Source: Mycobacterium neglectum (GTDB lineage: Bacteria > Actinomycetota > Actinomycetes > Mycobacteriales > Mycobacteriaceae). From it: DNA of 55,001 nt. Location of the stretch: the NCBI RefSeq assembly GCF_002591975.1, contig NZ_NVQE01000038.1:1-55001 (forward strand), given 5' to 3'. The notes beneath the pieces were generated by a model that saw only the letters and a list, made by a program, of their open reading frames with translations, was not told the origin of the DNA and did no database searches. Shown here one piece after another: positions 34,468 to 44,900 of the stretch (position 1 is the stretch's first letter; every line of letters begins with the position of its first letter). Made by a program: the position numbers and the translations under genes.

Positions 34468-35379
34468 TCAGATCGCCGGCAGCTCCAGCCAGTCGTCGAC
34501 CATGAACGCATCGCCACGCGCAACCACCGTCGCGCCGCCGTGCCCCGGATAGTGTGCGGGAATTACCGCGGCGCGGCGCCGGGACGCCTCGGTCAGCACT
34601 CGCTTACGGGTCGCCGCCGCCAAGTCGAAATCCTCGTCCCACGCACAGGGATCGTTGGGTCGGTGCAACTGCACCGGGCAGTGCGTCAGGTCGCCGACGA
34701 AGACGGCGGGCTTACCGGCATCCAGCCAGACCACCGAGGCTCCCGGCGTATGACCGGGCGCGGGACGCAGCCATAGCGACTCGCTGAGCTGATGGTCGCC
34801 GGACCACAACTCGATCTGCTTCTGCACGGGAGACACGCTGTCGGCGAACACTGTTCGGACATGCTGTTGAGTCGATTCCGCTTCGGGTGACTGCGGTGTC
34901 GAGGTCTGCGCCGGACCGTCGGGGCAGAAGTGCCGGTAGTCGGCTTCGGGAACCAGGTAGCGGGCATTGGGGAACGTCGGCACCCACGCCTCCCCTTCGC
35001 GCCTGGTATTCCAGCCGACGTGGTCGAAGTGCAGGTGGGTGTTCACGACGACGTCGATATCGGCGGGTTCGAAGCCCGCGCGGCCGAGTACCGCCAGGAA
35101 ATCGGTCTGCAGATGATCCAGAACCGCCATCAGCGGCCGGGCTTTGTCGTTGCCCGCGCCGGTGTCGATGAGCACGGTTTGCCCGTCCACCTCGATCACC
35201 CAGATCTGCATGGCGATTCGCCAGCCGCCTTCGTTCCAGTAAGTCGGCTTGAACTCGCTGTCCTCCCGCCAAACATCCCGCGGTGTCAAGGGGAAGACCT
35301 CCGTCGGCAGGTTGTCGACCTGGGTCTCGATGACACGGGTGAGTGTGGCATCGCCGAGGCGGATGCGGTCCGAGGTCAC
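34468..35379 (-). CDS. Metallo-beta-lactamase fold hydrolase
   Basis: 303 residues from GTG 35379, whose first four bases overlap the embB stop (GTGA), so it is translated from the emb transcript. Metal-binding motif NTHLHFDHVGWN; further elements are TVLIDTGAGNDK, RPAPGHTPGASVVW, FVGDLTHCPVQ and the terminal VIPAHYPGHGG. The fold resembles lactonase-like and PNKP/AHL-type MBL hydrolases; no substrate can be named. The open frame to 35688 runs into embB in another frame and is rejected. Converges with the kinase gene with one base between stops. Confidence 0.85.
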   Translation of the reverse strand: MTSDRIRLGDATLTRVIETQVDNLPTEVFPLTPRDVWREDSEFKPTYWNEGGWRIAMQIWVIEVDGQTVLIDTGAGNDKARPLMAVLDHLQTDFLAVLGRAGFEPADIDVVVNTHLHFDHVGWNTRREGEAWVPTFPNARYLVPEADYRHFCPDGPAQTSTPQSPEAESTQQHVRTVFADSVSPVQKQIELWSGDHQLSESLWLRPAPGHTPGASVVWLDAGKPAVFVGDLTHCPVQLHRPNDPCAWDEDFDLAAATRKRVLTEASRRRAAVIPAHYPGHGGATVVARGDAFMVDDWLELPAI

Positions 35380-38300
35380 GGCTTGATCCTTATGTGACCA
35401 GGGGAGTACAGCCCGCTGCGCGTGGCAGTGCCGAAATCGAGGGTGGCGGGTTCGGCATCGACGATGGTGTCGAACTTGCGGAGCGAACCCCAGTCGCGGC
35501 CCCAGTCGTTCGACAGGTAGGTCGCCATCACATGGGCGCGCAGCAGAAGGTCGGTGATGCCCAGCAGGCCGCCGTTGAGGCCATCCTGCCAGGTGTCGGT
35601 GTCCTTGCGTTTTGCGTTGTAGTCCGGCGTGATCCGGTACTTGGGGATCTCGGTGACGCCGTTGGCGTGCAGCATCGGTTGCTGGCACGGGAACGCCATC
35701 CCGACGGCCCAGTCCATCAGAACGGGCTGAGCGGACCCGACGTACTCCTGCACCGACCGCAGCTCAGGAACCCGCGGCGGTGTGACGGCGATCCAGTCGC
35801 CTTGAGTGAGCGAAACATCTTCGGCCACTACACGTACCGCGATCGCGTCGGCGGGAATCTGGTCGCGGGGAAAGCGCAGGTTGCGCCACGACGGAGCGGG
35901 TCCAAGGTCGTAGGGCACCAGCCGGCCTCCTGGTACGGGGGCGCCGTCCGGTCCGGGAAGCGCGTATTCCAGTTCGACCGTCTGTCCCTCGGTCCGCGCG
36001 TTGAACACGCTGTCGCCGGTGATGGTGCCCGCCGCGGTGACGACCACGAGCGGGTGGGCATCCTCACGCGGCGGTAGCTCGTACCAGGCCGACGTCAGCC
36101 GACTCTCTTGCTGCGCGCCCTGAACGTAGCTGCCTGCCAACGGAACCCGTGCGGGGTCGAGGCCGTAGGGCAGTGGCACCGTCGACCCGTTGACGCCCGG
36201 CGTCTTGCGCTTGGTCGGCTGATCCCAGTCGTAGTCGGTGCCGGGCATCGGCAGGCTCATCCGGATCGTCTCGGCGACGATCTTTTCCGGCACCCCGCTG
36301 GGGGTGAATCCCGTCGGCCCGACGCCGCCCAGCGGACCCAGCGGACCGTAATCACCGGGCAGCGCCTTCAGGAAGCCGTCGTTGGAGTCGGGTTCCACCA
36401 GCACGTCGTCGGCCAGACCGCATCCGCCGGTGAACGCGCGCAGGTTGGACCACGCATTGGAATACGTCGGGTACTGGCGCACGACACCCGCGAGCATCGA
36501 TCCCACGAACACCAGCACCATGAATCCCGCGGCGACGGGAATCGGCGCTGCCGTGATGGCCCGCGTCACGCGGTCTTCACCCCAACGGCGGTCCGCAAAA
36601 TGCAGGTATGTCGCCCAGATCGCCGCGAGGGCGAACAGCGCGAAGAAGATCGTGCTGACAGTGATCGGGCCGATCTTCGGCATCGCATTGTTGAACGGGA
36701 CGCCGTAGCTCGACACGTACCACCACCCGTTGGTGGTCGCGAAACACAATGCGAGCAGGAACAGTACGGCCGCCACAACCGCCATCCGGTTACGTGAGGC
36801 GCGCAGCACAGATCGGGATACCAGCACCGTCGCCAGCGCCGCCATCGCGGCGCCGACAGCGGCGAACAGGCCGAAGTGGTGCACCCACTTGGTGGGGGCG
36901 AACTGCAGGAAGAAGATCGTGCCGAAAATCGTGCCCATCAGCCGCCACGCGGGGCCGCGGGCGACACCGGGGATGCGCTTGCGCCGCAACAGGATGAATA
37001 GCGAGGCGAACAGCGCCAATGCTGTCATCAGGAACCCGAAGCGTCGCGATAGCGAGCCGTCGACCGTCGGCAAGATCAGGTAGTAGTACCGAAGGTTCTC
37101 GGTCCACCACTCCTGAGCGGGTCCGACGGAGGTGCGGATTCTGGTGGCTTCCATCACCGTTGCGATCGTCTGGTCGGCGAAGACGACGGTCAGGATCACG
37201 GTTCCCGCGGCCAGCATCGGCAACACCAGAGGCCACGTGCCGACGAGGCGATGCCTGCGCACCAGGATCCGCAGGAGCGGTCTGCCGCCCGCCAACAGCG
37301 CGGCCACGGCGATCAGTCCGGTCGGCTGGATGCCCAAGGTGAATGCGGCGGCCAGCGTGGCAAGTGCCGCCGGTGTCATCCGACCCGAGGCGATGGCACG
37401 CTCGATCAGCACGTAGGTGATGAGAGCGCCGGTGGCGATCTGACCTTCGGGCCGCAGGCCGTTGTTGAACGGCATCCAGGCGGCCAGCAGAACAAGACCC
37501 GCTGCCCACACCGCCGCGCGACTCGATGCCACCGCGGGGCCCAACCGCGGCAACACCTCACGAGATAGCAAGAGCCAGCAAAGGATCCCGCACACCAGAT
37601 CCGGCAGGCGAATCCAGATACTCGCATCGCTGACACTGGTCATCAGCGCGAGCAGGTTGTAGTACCAGCCGAACGGATCCTCGGGACTGCCGAACCATCT
37701 GAAGTAGTTCGACATGTAGCCGGCATGGCCGGCGACGCGCGCCATCTGCAACTGGTAGCCGTCGTCCGACGAGTTTGCGCCGATGATGTGCCACAGCATG
37801 AAGCCGCCGACCACCACCACATCGGTGGCGCTGAAAGTCCGCCACCGCGACGGGATGACGCGCCGCATCCGTCTGCCATCGACCTGGTCCAGCCGCCAGA
37901 GCGCGACCAAAGCGATGATCGTGGCGAGTATCGCCAGCACCATCGCCGAGAGCTTCAATGCCGTTGGCTGCGTGGTGAAGCGGGTGTCGATCACTGCCGA
38001 AACCGACAGCTCCGGCGGTGCCGGACCGGTCAGGTCGGTGAACATGCCGACGATCTGAGGTCGCAGGTTGGGATCGGCGAAGCCGGTGTACTGGTCGGTG
38101 CCGTCGGCTTTACGCAGCCCGACGAATGTCGCGAATGTGCCTGCCTCCGAGGAGGTGATCTCGATGCGCTGACAGTCCGGGGATTCCACCCGCGCGCGCG
38201 GCACGCTGGCCACCACGACGTTGCGGTCGGTGACGTCGACCCGCTGCGCCGAGACCGTGACGAACAGGCCCTGCAATGCGGCCTGCTTGCCGTCCTTCGG

Positions 38301-38579
38301 CGCGGTGCCGAGCACCATGCCGCCCGACGGCGGCATCGAACGAACGACCTCGCAGGGCACCGTCGCGGTCATCGACACCGGTGTCAGTGAGATCAGTGGC
38401 GCCGTCACGTTATTCATCTGCCCGGCCTGTGGCCAGTTCAGCGTCGCCGTGGTCTGCACCACCGGAAGCAGTGGGGTCGCGACCGAGAGCACGAAGCCGA
38501 TGAGCCCGGCGATCATGGCCACCCAGCGGGCGACCCTCACGTCCTTCACGTCCTTCAGGTCAGTCACGGGCCCGGTCAT
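35376..38579 (-). CDS. embB: Arabinosyltransferase EmbB
   Basis: 1067 residues (1098 in M. tuberculosis). A GT-C membrane arabinofuranosyltransferase of the EmbA-EmbB pair, it builds the branched arabinan of arabinogalactan from decaprenyl-phosphoryl-arabinose and is the main ethambutol target. An N-terminal periplasmic jelly-roll follows the first helix, then about 14 more helices, then a C-terminal carbohydrate-binding domain (from about 690). The acidic pair and ethambutol region read SDDGYQLQMARVAGHAGYMS: residues 276-279 are Gln-Leu-Gln-Met, aligned to 303-306 of M. tuberculosis (Ile-Leu-Gly-Met). The ATG overlaps the embA stop (ATGA). Confidence 0.96.
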   Translation of the reverse strand: MTGPVTDLKDVKDVRVARWVAMIAGLIGFVLSVATPLLPVVQTTATLNWPQAGQMNNVTAPLISLTPVSMTATVPCEVVRSMPPSGGMVLGTAPKDGKQAALQGLFVTVSAQRVDVTDRNVVVASVPRARVESPDCQRIEITSSEAGTFATFVGLRKADGTDQYTGFADPNLRPQIVGMFTDLTGPAPPELSVSAVIDTRFTTQPTALKLSAMVLAILATIIALVALWRLDQVDGRRMRRVIPSRWRTFSATDVVVVGGFMLWHIIGANSSDDGYQLQMARVAGHAGYMSNYFRWFGSPEDPFGWYYNLLALMTSVSDASIWIRLPDLVCGILCWLLLSREVLPRLGPAVASSRAAVWAAGLVLLAAWMPFNNGLRPEGQIATGALITYVLIERAIASGRMTPAALATLAAAFTLGIQPTGLIAVAALLAGGRPLLRILVRRHRLVGTWPLVLPMLAAGTVILTVVFADQTIATVMEATRIRTSVGPAQEWWTENLRYYYLILPTVDGSLSRRFGFLMTALALFASLFILLRRKRIPGVARGPAWRLMGTIFGTIFFLQFAPTKWVHHFGLFAAVGAAMAALATVLVSRSVLRASRNRMAVVAAVLFLLALCFATTNGWWYVSSYGVPFNNAMPKIGPITVSTIFFALFALAAIWATYLHFADRRWGEDRVTRAITAAPIPVAAGFMVLVFVGSMLAGVVRQYPTYSNAWSNLRAFTGGCGLADDVLVEPDSNDGFLKALPGDYGPLGPLGGVGPTGFTPSGVPEKIVAETIRMSLPMPGTDYDWDQPTKRKTPGVNGSTVPLPYGLDPARVPLAGSYVQGAQQESRLTSAWYELPPREDAHPLVVVTAAGTITGDSVFNARTEGQTVELEYALPGPDGAPVPGGRLVPYDLGPAPSWRNLRFPRDQIPADAIAVRVVAEDVSLTQGDWIAVTPPRVPELRSVQEYVGSAQPVLMDWAVGMAFPCQQPMLHANGVTEIPKYRITPDYNAKRKDTDTWQDGLNGGLLGITDLLLRAHVMATYLSNDWGRDWGSLRKFDTIVDAEPATLDFGTATRSGLYSPGHIRIKP

Positions 38580-41500
38580 GGCAGCGCCCTGATCGGTCCG
38601 TTACGGCTCCACCCGAAGACTCGTTGCACGCCCTGCTCGATATTGGCGTTCGGTGCACGCGATGCAGGCACCACCCGGTCATAGCGTTCGATCGAACCCC
38701 AGTCGCGGTACCAGTCATCGCGCAGGTAGCTCGGGACGGCGCTGGTGCGAAGCAGCGCCTGGATGAACAGGAACGGCCCGCCGTCCTGTGCGGATTGCCA
38801 CATGTTCGACGACGACACCATCTGCTTGAAGTTGGGCTGGATGCGGTACTCCGGCAACTCGGCGACACCGAGATGCTCGGAGAACGGCCGCTGGCAGGGG
38901 AAGTTCGCCGCCGTCGCGATGTCCAACATCACCGGTGTCTCCGAGCCGAGCAGCTGCTGCGCGGTTTCGAGCACGGGCACCCGCGGCGGGGTGAACGCGA
39001 ACCACTGGTCGTCGGACAGGTTCGGGTCGTCGGCGACGATGCGCGCGACGTTGGCCTCCGGCGGCGCCCATGCCAGCGGGAAACGTAAATTGCGCCAAGC
39101 CTTCTGGGGGAAGATGTCGATGGGCTGCACGTCGCCCAACGCCTGGTAGCTCCCGTCGGGCCGGTGCACGCCCCACTGCAGTTTCAGCGACTGCCCGTAA
39201 TTGAAGGAGCCGTCCTCCTCGAAATACCAGATGGCGCCCGCGGCGGCGACCGTGACGAGCGGGCGATCGGGGGTTCGTGGCGGTAGTTGGTACCACGCCG
39301 AAGTCACCTTGGCCGCAACGGTGTTTTCGTCATAACTGCCCATCACCGGCGTGCGCTTTGGATCGAGACCGAACGGCAGGAATGCGTTCGAGCCGTTGAC
39401 GCCGACGGGACCGTAACCACCACCGGTGCCCGCCGCGTATCCGATGCCGACGTTCGGTTCGTTGGGGGAGCCGTCGGAGTTCACCAGGCCGGGGTTGGCG
39501 GTGACGGGTTCGGCGGGCTCCAAGGTGTCGCTGACGCCGCTCGGGGTGAACCCCACCGGATTCTCGCCGCCGAGCGGGCCGTACTCGCCAACCTGCTGAC
39601 CCGGAACCGGTTGCAGCATACCGGCATTGGTGTCCGGTTCGACTAGGACATCGTCGGCCATCGCGCAGCTCGTTGACGACAGCCCCGACATGAGAGCGGC
39701 GGCGTTGGCCTTACCGGTGGTGTATACCGGGTAGCGCTGGGCGGCCCCCTTGGCCAGTGAACCGACCTCGAGCACCACCATGATGACGGCGACCACCAGC
39801 AGCGGCGTCGACGCCAGCGCCCGGTTGCGGCCGGTGTTGGCGACCTCGGTGTGGCCCGTGTAGTCCATGCGGAAGTGCAACCACCCGGCCAGCAGGCCCG
39901 TCAGGATCGCCAGCACCAAGAAGATGGTCAGGACCGGGATCCCGGCGATCACCGGCTGTTTGTCGAACCACGGCACCCCGTAGTTGCCGACGTAGAACCA
40001 GCCGTTGATACCCGATGTCGCCCAAGCCAATACGAACAGCAGCGCGGTCACATAAAGCGCGACGTTGCGTCGGCTGTGCAGTCCGACCCTGGCGAACGAG
40101 AACGCGGTGACCGCGCCGAGCGCACCTGCCAGGGCGGCGAACGCACCGAACTGCACAGCCCACTTCGTCGGCGTGAACGTCAGCAGCAGAAGGCCGATGG
40201 CCGTCGCGCCGATCAGGCGCCAGACCGGTCCGCGGGCCATGCCGGGGACTGAGCTGCGGCGCAACAGGACCGTCAGCATGCCGAACAGGCACAGCAGAAG
40301 CACAAGCACCGCGAAGCGACGCGTCAGTGACGAGTCGACGCTGTCCTCGACGGTGAGGAAGTAGTAGCGCAGAAACTCCTGATACCAGGCGATGGTCGGT
40401 CCGACGACATATTTGATGCGGGCCGACTCGGCGACGGTGGCCAGGGTTTGGTCACGGAACACGATCACGAAGATCAGCGCCGCCGATGAAAGCAGTGTGG
40501 CCAGCGGACCGACCACACCGTCGACCGCTCGGCGGCTGCGGATGATCCGTGCCACGGCGCGGGCACCGACGAGCAGGGGCGCCACCGCGATGAGGCCCTG
40601 CGGCGCCAGGGTCACCGAGAACGCGGCCACCACGATGGCGACCGCGTAGGGCAGCAGGCGTCGGGTCGCGATGGAGTATTCGACCAATGCCCACGCCGCG
40701 ATCACGCCGAAGGCGATCAGCGGCTCGGGGCGCAGACCGTTGTTGAACGGCAGCCAGGCGGCCAGGAACACCGCCCCTGCCGTCCAGACCGTGACGCGGT
40801 TGGCCGCGAGCCGCCTGCCCAGCCGAGGCAGCACCCAGCGGCTCAGGATCAGCCATGCGCCGATTCCCGCAAGGGTCGCCGGAATGCGCATCCACACACT
40901 GGCGGTGCTGATGGCCGCGAGTTGCGCGAGCACGGACTGATACCAGTCGAACGGGGCCTCGGTGGCGCCGAAGAAGCGGTAGTAGTTCGCGGTGTAGCCG
41001 GTGTCGGCGGACACCCGGGCGATGGTCAGGTTGTAGCCGTCGTCTGACGTCAGCGCGCCGATGATGTGCCAGAGCAGCAGTGTCCCGACCACACCGACGT
41101 CGGCCAGCCAGGTCGCCCAACCCACCCGCCAGAGTCGACGCCACGCGTTGGCGACGCGCCTCGAGGAGAGCCGGTCGAGCACGCCCATGGCCGCCATCGA
41201 GGCGAGTACGCACATCACCCCCAGCACCATCGCCGCCAGCTTGAGGGTCGTCGGTGACGTGATGAACCGGGTGTCGATGTCGATACGCCCCGACAGCCCC
41301 GTCTGCGCCGCCACCTCCAGATCGGTGAACACCCCCGCAACCTGTGGCTTCTTTTCGGCCGACAGGGTGCCCGCCGCACCGGGGATACCGATGAAGTCGG
41401 CGCCGACCTCGCCCGGGTTGGCCCAGAGGTGCAGCGAGCTGCACGCACCGGACTCGACGGCGGGCCGGGGTGCGACGGCGGCGACGGAGTCTCGGACCGC

Positions 41501-41860
41501 GACCACCACGACGTCGGCGGTGGCACGGACGAACATGCCGTTACGGCTGGCGTCGATACCGTTCGTCGGCACGGTGGACACCACCAAACCGCCCGCTTCG
41601 GGCAGGGTGGCGATGGCCTGGCAGGGGATGGAGATGTCGAGGGCCAGCGGTGCGCCGGACACCAGCGGCGCGGTGATATCGGTGATCAGCCCGTCGGGAC
41701 CGGACGACTGTGGCCACAGGATGGTGGCGGTGGTCTGTTGGACCGGCAGCAGCGGAATCAGGCCGCACAGCAGCAGACCCGCGATGCCTGCGACGACGGC
41801 GATCAGGCGCGCGAACCGGTGGGTCCGCTCTGCTCGCATGTCTTCGGGGTCGGCTGGCAC
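38576..41860 (-). CDS. embA: Arabinosyltransferase EmbA
   Basis: 1094 residues (1094 in M. tuberculosis). Partner of EmbB in arabinogalactan arabinan synthesis, with the same GT-C architecture: N-terminal helix, periplasmic sandwich, multi-pass core, C-terminal lectin-like domain. The acidic pair is in TSDDGYNLTIARVSADTGYTANYY, and the C-terminal domain contains VNGSNAFLPFGLDP. GTG 41860 is used; MRAERTHRF eight codons in is an alternative. It is separated from embC by 64 bases that contain a likely promoter, and coupled to embB. Confidence 0.96.
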   Translation of the reverse strand: MPADPEDMRAERTHRFARLIAVVAGIAGLLLCGLIPLLPVQQTTATILWPQSSGPDGLITDITAPLVSGAPLALDISIPCQAIATLPEAGGLVVSTVPTNGIDASRNGMFVRATADVVVVAVRDSVAAVAPRPAVESGACSSLHLWANPGEVGADFIGIPGAAGTLSAEKKPQVAGVFTDLEVAAQTGLSGRIDIDTRFITSPTTLKLAAMVLGVMCVLASMAAMGVLDRLSSRRVANAWRRLWRVGWATWLADVGVVGTLLLWHIIGALTSDDGYNLTIARVSADTGYTANYYRFFGATEAPFDWYQSVLAQLAAISTASVWMRIPATLAGIGAWLILSRWVLPRLGRRLAANRVTVWTAGAVFLAAWLPFNNGLRPEPLIAFGVIAAWALVEYSIATRRLLPYAVAIVVAAFSVTLAPQGLIAVAPLLVGARAVARIIRSRRAVDGVVGPLATLLSSAALIFVIVFRDQTLATVAESARIKYVVGPTIAWYQEFLRYYFLTVEDSVDSSLTRRFAVLVLLLCLFGMLTVLLRRSSVPGMARGPVWRLIGATAIGLLLLTFTPTKWAVQFGAFAALAGALGAVTAFSFARVGLHSRRNVALYVTALLFVLAWATSGINGWFYVGNYGVPWFDKQPVIAGIPVLTIFLVLAILTGLLAGWLHFRMDYTGHTEVANTGRNRALASTPLLVVAVIMVVLEVGSLAKGAAQRYPVYTTGKANAAALMSGLSSTSCAMADDVLVEPDTNAGMLQPVPGQQVGEYGPLGGENPVGFTPSGVSDTLEPAEPVTANPGLVNSDGSPNEPNVGIGYAAGTGGGYGPVGVNGSNAFLPFGLDPKRTPVMGSYDENTVAAKVTSAWYQLPPRTPDRPLVTVAAAGAIWYFEEDGSFNYGQSLKLQWGVHRPDGSYQALGDVQPIDIFPQKAWRNLRFPLAWAPPEANVARIVADDPNLSDDQWFAFTPPRVPVLETAQQLLGSETPVMLDIATAANFPCQRPFSEHLGVAELPEYRIQPNFKQMVSSSNMWQSAQDGGPFLFIQALLRTSAVPSYLRDDWYRDWGSIERYDRVVPASRAPNANIEQGVQRVFGWSRNGPIRALP

Positions 41861-41868
41861 GAGGCTCG

Positions 41869-41874
41869 ATGGTA
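41869..41874 (-). promoter_or_regulatory. Putative internal embAB promoter (-10) in the embC-embA gap
   Basis: TACCAT on the minus strand lies eight bases before the embA GTG at 41860. In M. tuberculosis the embC-embA gap is a known site of ethambutol-resistance promoter mutations at about -8 to -16, the same relative place. No good -35 is visible. Confidence 0.5.
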
Positions 41875-41924
41875 TGCGACGTAGGTGTGAGAGCCGACGA
41901 TGCGGGGCCGTGCGCAGCCGTACT

Positions 41925-44900
41925 TCAGGACAGCCGCAGCGGTGCCGGGCTCCACAGTCCGCTGCGAGTCGCGGTTCCCAGTTCCAGCCGCGCCGGCTCC
42001 GCGTTCGGATACCACGGGTTGAGCTGCTGCAGCGCGCCCCAATCGCGGAACCAGTCGTCCTTCAGATAGCTCGGCACCGTGGTGGCCCGCACCAGCAGTT
42101 CCGTGATGCCCAGCGGACCGCCGCCCAGGTAGTCCATCACCGGTGAATTGGCCTCTGCGCCGAACCGGTCGGGCAGGATCCGCCACTTGGGCACCTCGGC
42201 TACGCCGTACTGGTGGCCGAATGGGCGCTGGCACGGGAACGCGAGGCCCACCAGCCAGTCCAGCAGTACCGGATCTTCGGTGCCCACGACGTCCTGCAGG
42301 GTGCGCAGCTGCGGGATGCGTGGCGGGGTCAGCGCGATCCAGTGCTGCGGATTGAGATCGTCGTCAGTCGCGACCAGGCGCACCTGGGTGGCCTCGGCGG
42401 GAATGGCGTCCATCGGAGCACGCAGGTTGCGCCAGGCCGGCACCGCGCCGACGTCGGCGAATCCGACACCGCCGCCCGCCTCGTCGTTGGCCGCCTGTTC
42501 GTCGTCGGCCCATTGCAGGGTGACCTCGCTCCCGTCGAAGCGACCGGCCGCGGCGACCACCAGCAATGGGCCCGACTCGTCCCGGGGCGGCAGCCGGTAC
42601 CACGCCGAGCGCAGCTCCGCAGGCTGCTGGGTGCCGCTGCGCCAGCTGCCCAGCACCGGTGTCGTCGCCGGGTCGAGGCCATAGGGCAGGCGGGCCCGGG
42701 ATCCGTTGACGCCGGCCGCGGCGGTGGTGCCACCCTCGGTGCCCGCCTCGCCCGCCGTCTCATCCGCTTCCGGTGTGTCGGCGAAGTTCGTCGCGGTTCC
42801 GGGGCCGGAAAGCACCTCGTCGGCCGATACGTCGGACGGGATTCCGTTGGGGCCGAATCCTTCTGCGGTCACCGCACCGAGGGCGTCACTGACCGGCACG
42901 TCGACGGGCATCAAGATGGCGCCGTTCGGATCCTGTTCAACGAGCACGTCCTCGGCCATCCCGCAGGTCTTGCCCGCCACCGCCTCGAGGTTGGATCGGC
43001 CGACGCTCCACGCCGGATACTGGTCGACCATCGCCAGGGTGAGCGATGCCACCTCGAATACGACGAGCACCCAGGTCGCAACGGCCAACGGCGACTGGAC
43101 AATCCGCTGCCATCTCCTCGGCGGACCCGGCGGCGACACATCGCGGCCCGAGAAGTGGAACCACGCCGCCAGTAGCAGCGCAAGGACCGAGAAACCCAGC
43201 AAAATGGTGGTGAAGCCGAACTTCCACTCGGGGAACTCGTTGGACCACGGCACTCCGAAGTTGGAGACGTACCACCACCCGTTGACGGTCGCGAACGACA
43301 GCGCCATCACGAACAGCACCGCCGCGCCGAACACCGAGCGGTTACGGCGCGAGCGCATCGCGACCGCCGTGACGGCGACCGCGGCCAGCGCACCGAGCGA
43401 TCCCGCCAACCCGGCGAACACCCCGAAGTGGTGGGTCCACTTGGTCGGGGTGAACATCAGCGCCAGAAACGAGATGACCGTGATGCCGATGATGCGACGG
43501 CTTGGGCCCAACGCGGTTCCCGGAATCCGGTACTTGCGCAGCGACATCGCCACCGACACCGCAAGTGTCAGCAGAAGTGTGAGTACCGCGAACCGGCGGG
43601 CGACCGAGCCGTCGGGGCTGGTGGTGAACAGTCGCTCGTAGCGGATGTGCTCGTCGAACCAGCTCAGGCTCGGGCCGACGGCGGACTTGAACGTGCTGGC
43701 CTGCAGTTCACCGGCCAACGTCTGATCGCGGAAGATCAGGAAGATCGTCACCGTGCCTGCCGCCAGGATAGGAGCCAGCAGCGCCAGGTACCCGAACCGC
43801 GAAGTATGCGCGGCCACAATGGTTTTCAGGGGACCCACCGCGACGAGAAGTGCGCCGACCGCGGCGATGCCGGTGGGCCCGGAGAACAACGTCAGTGCAC
43901 CGATGATGATGGCGATCGCCACCGGTAGCAGCCTGCTGGTGGCCACCCCGCGTTCCACCGAGCACCATGTGAGCAGGATGCCGAGCGCGATGATGGGTTC
44001 GGGGCGCAGGCCGTTGTTCAGCGGCAGCCAGAACACCAGGAACAGGCCAGCCGCCGTCCACGCCGCAGCCTGGCTGGTCTTGACGGCGTGGCCCAGCCGC
44101 GGCAGCACCTCGCGACTGATCACCCACCAGCAGGCGAGCGCCATCGCGAGCGTCGGCAGCCGCATCCAGACGCTGGTGGTGCTGACGTGCGCCCACAAGG
44201 CGAGCAGGTCGTAGTACCAGCCGAACGGGGCTTCTGGGGTGCCGAACCATCGGTAGTAGTTCGCCATGTACCCGGCATGCTCGGACACCCGCGCCATGGT
44301 CAGGATGTAGCCGTCGTCGGCGGTGTTGGCCCCGACGAAGTGCCACCACACCAGCACCGCGGTGACCACGCCGTCCAGCGGTTTGACCGACCACCATCGC
44401 GGCGGCAGGAAGCGTTTGACCGATCTGCCGTCGGCGGTGTCCAAAACATGCAGGGCGCCGAGCGCGATGATCGTCATCGCCACGCCGATGATCATCGCCA
44501 ACACTTTCAGCAGCGTGGGCGCGCTGCTGTAACGGGTGTCCAGCGTCGCCGAGAACTCGAGGCCGGGTGGCGCCGGACCGGACAGATCGGTGAAGACGCC
44601 GACGATCTGCGGGCGGAAGTCGTAGCCGCCGCGCTCACCGCGCAGGGGTGCGCCGGGATCGTCGGAGTCAGGTGACTTCACCAGTCCGACGAATTCGCCC
44701 GTCACCTGGTCGGCCTGCGCGGTGAACGTCAGCTCCTGGCAGGCCGGGCTGAGCACCTGGTCCAGCGGTGCGCTGACCACCGGGGTGTTGCGGACGATGA
44801 CGAGCAGGTCATTGTTGACCCGTTCGATGAGCAGACCGCGATCGATCGCCTTGGGTGCCTGCTTGGGCACTGTCGACAACAGCACGGTGCGGCCGCGGTT

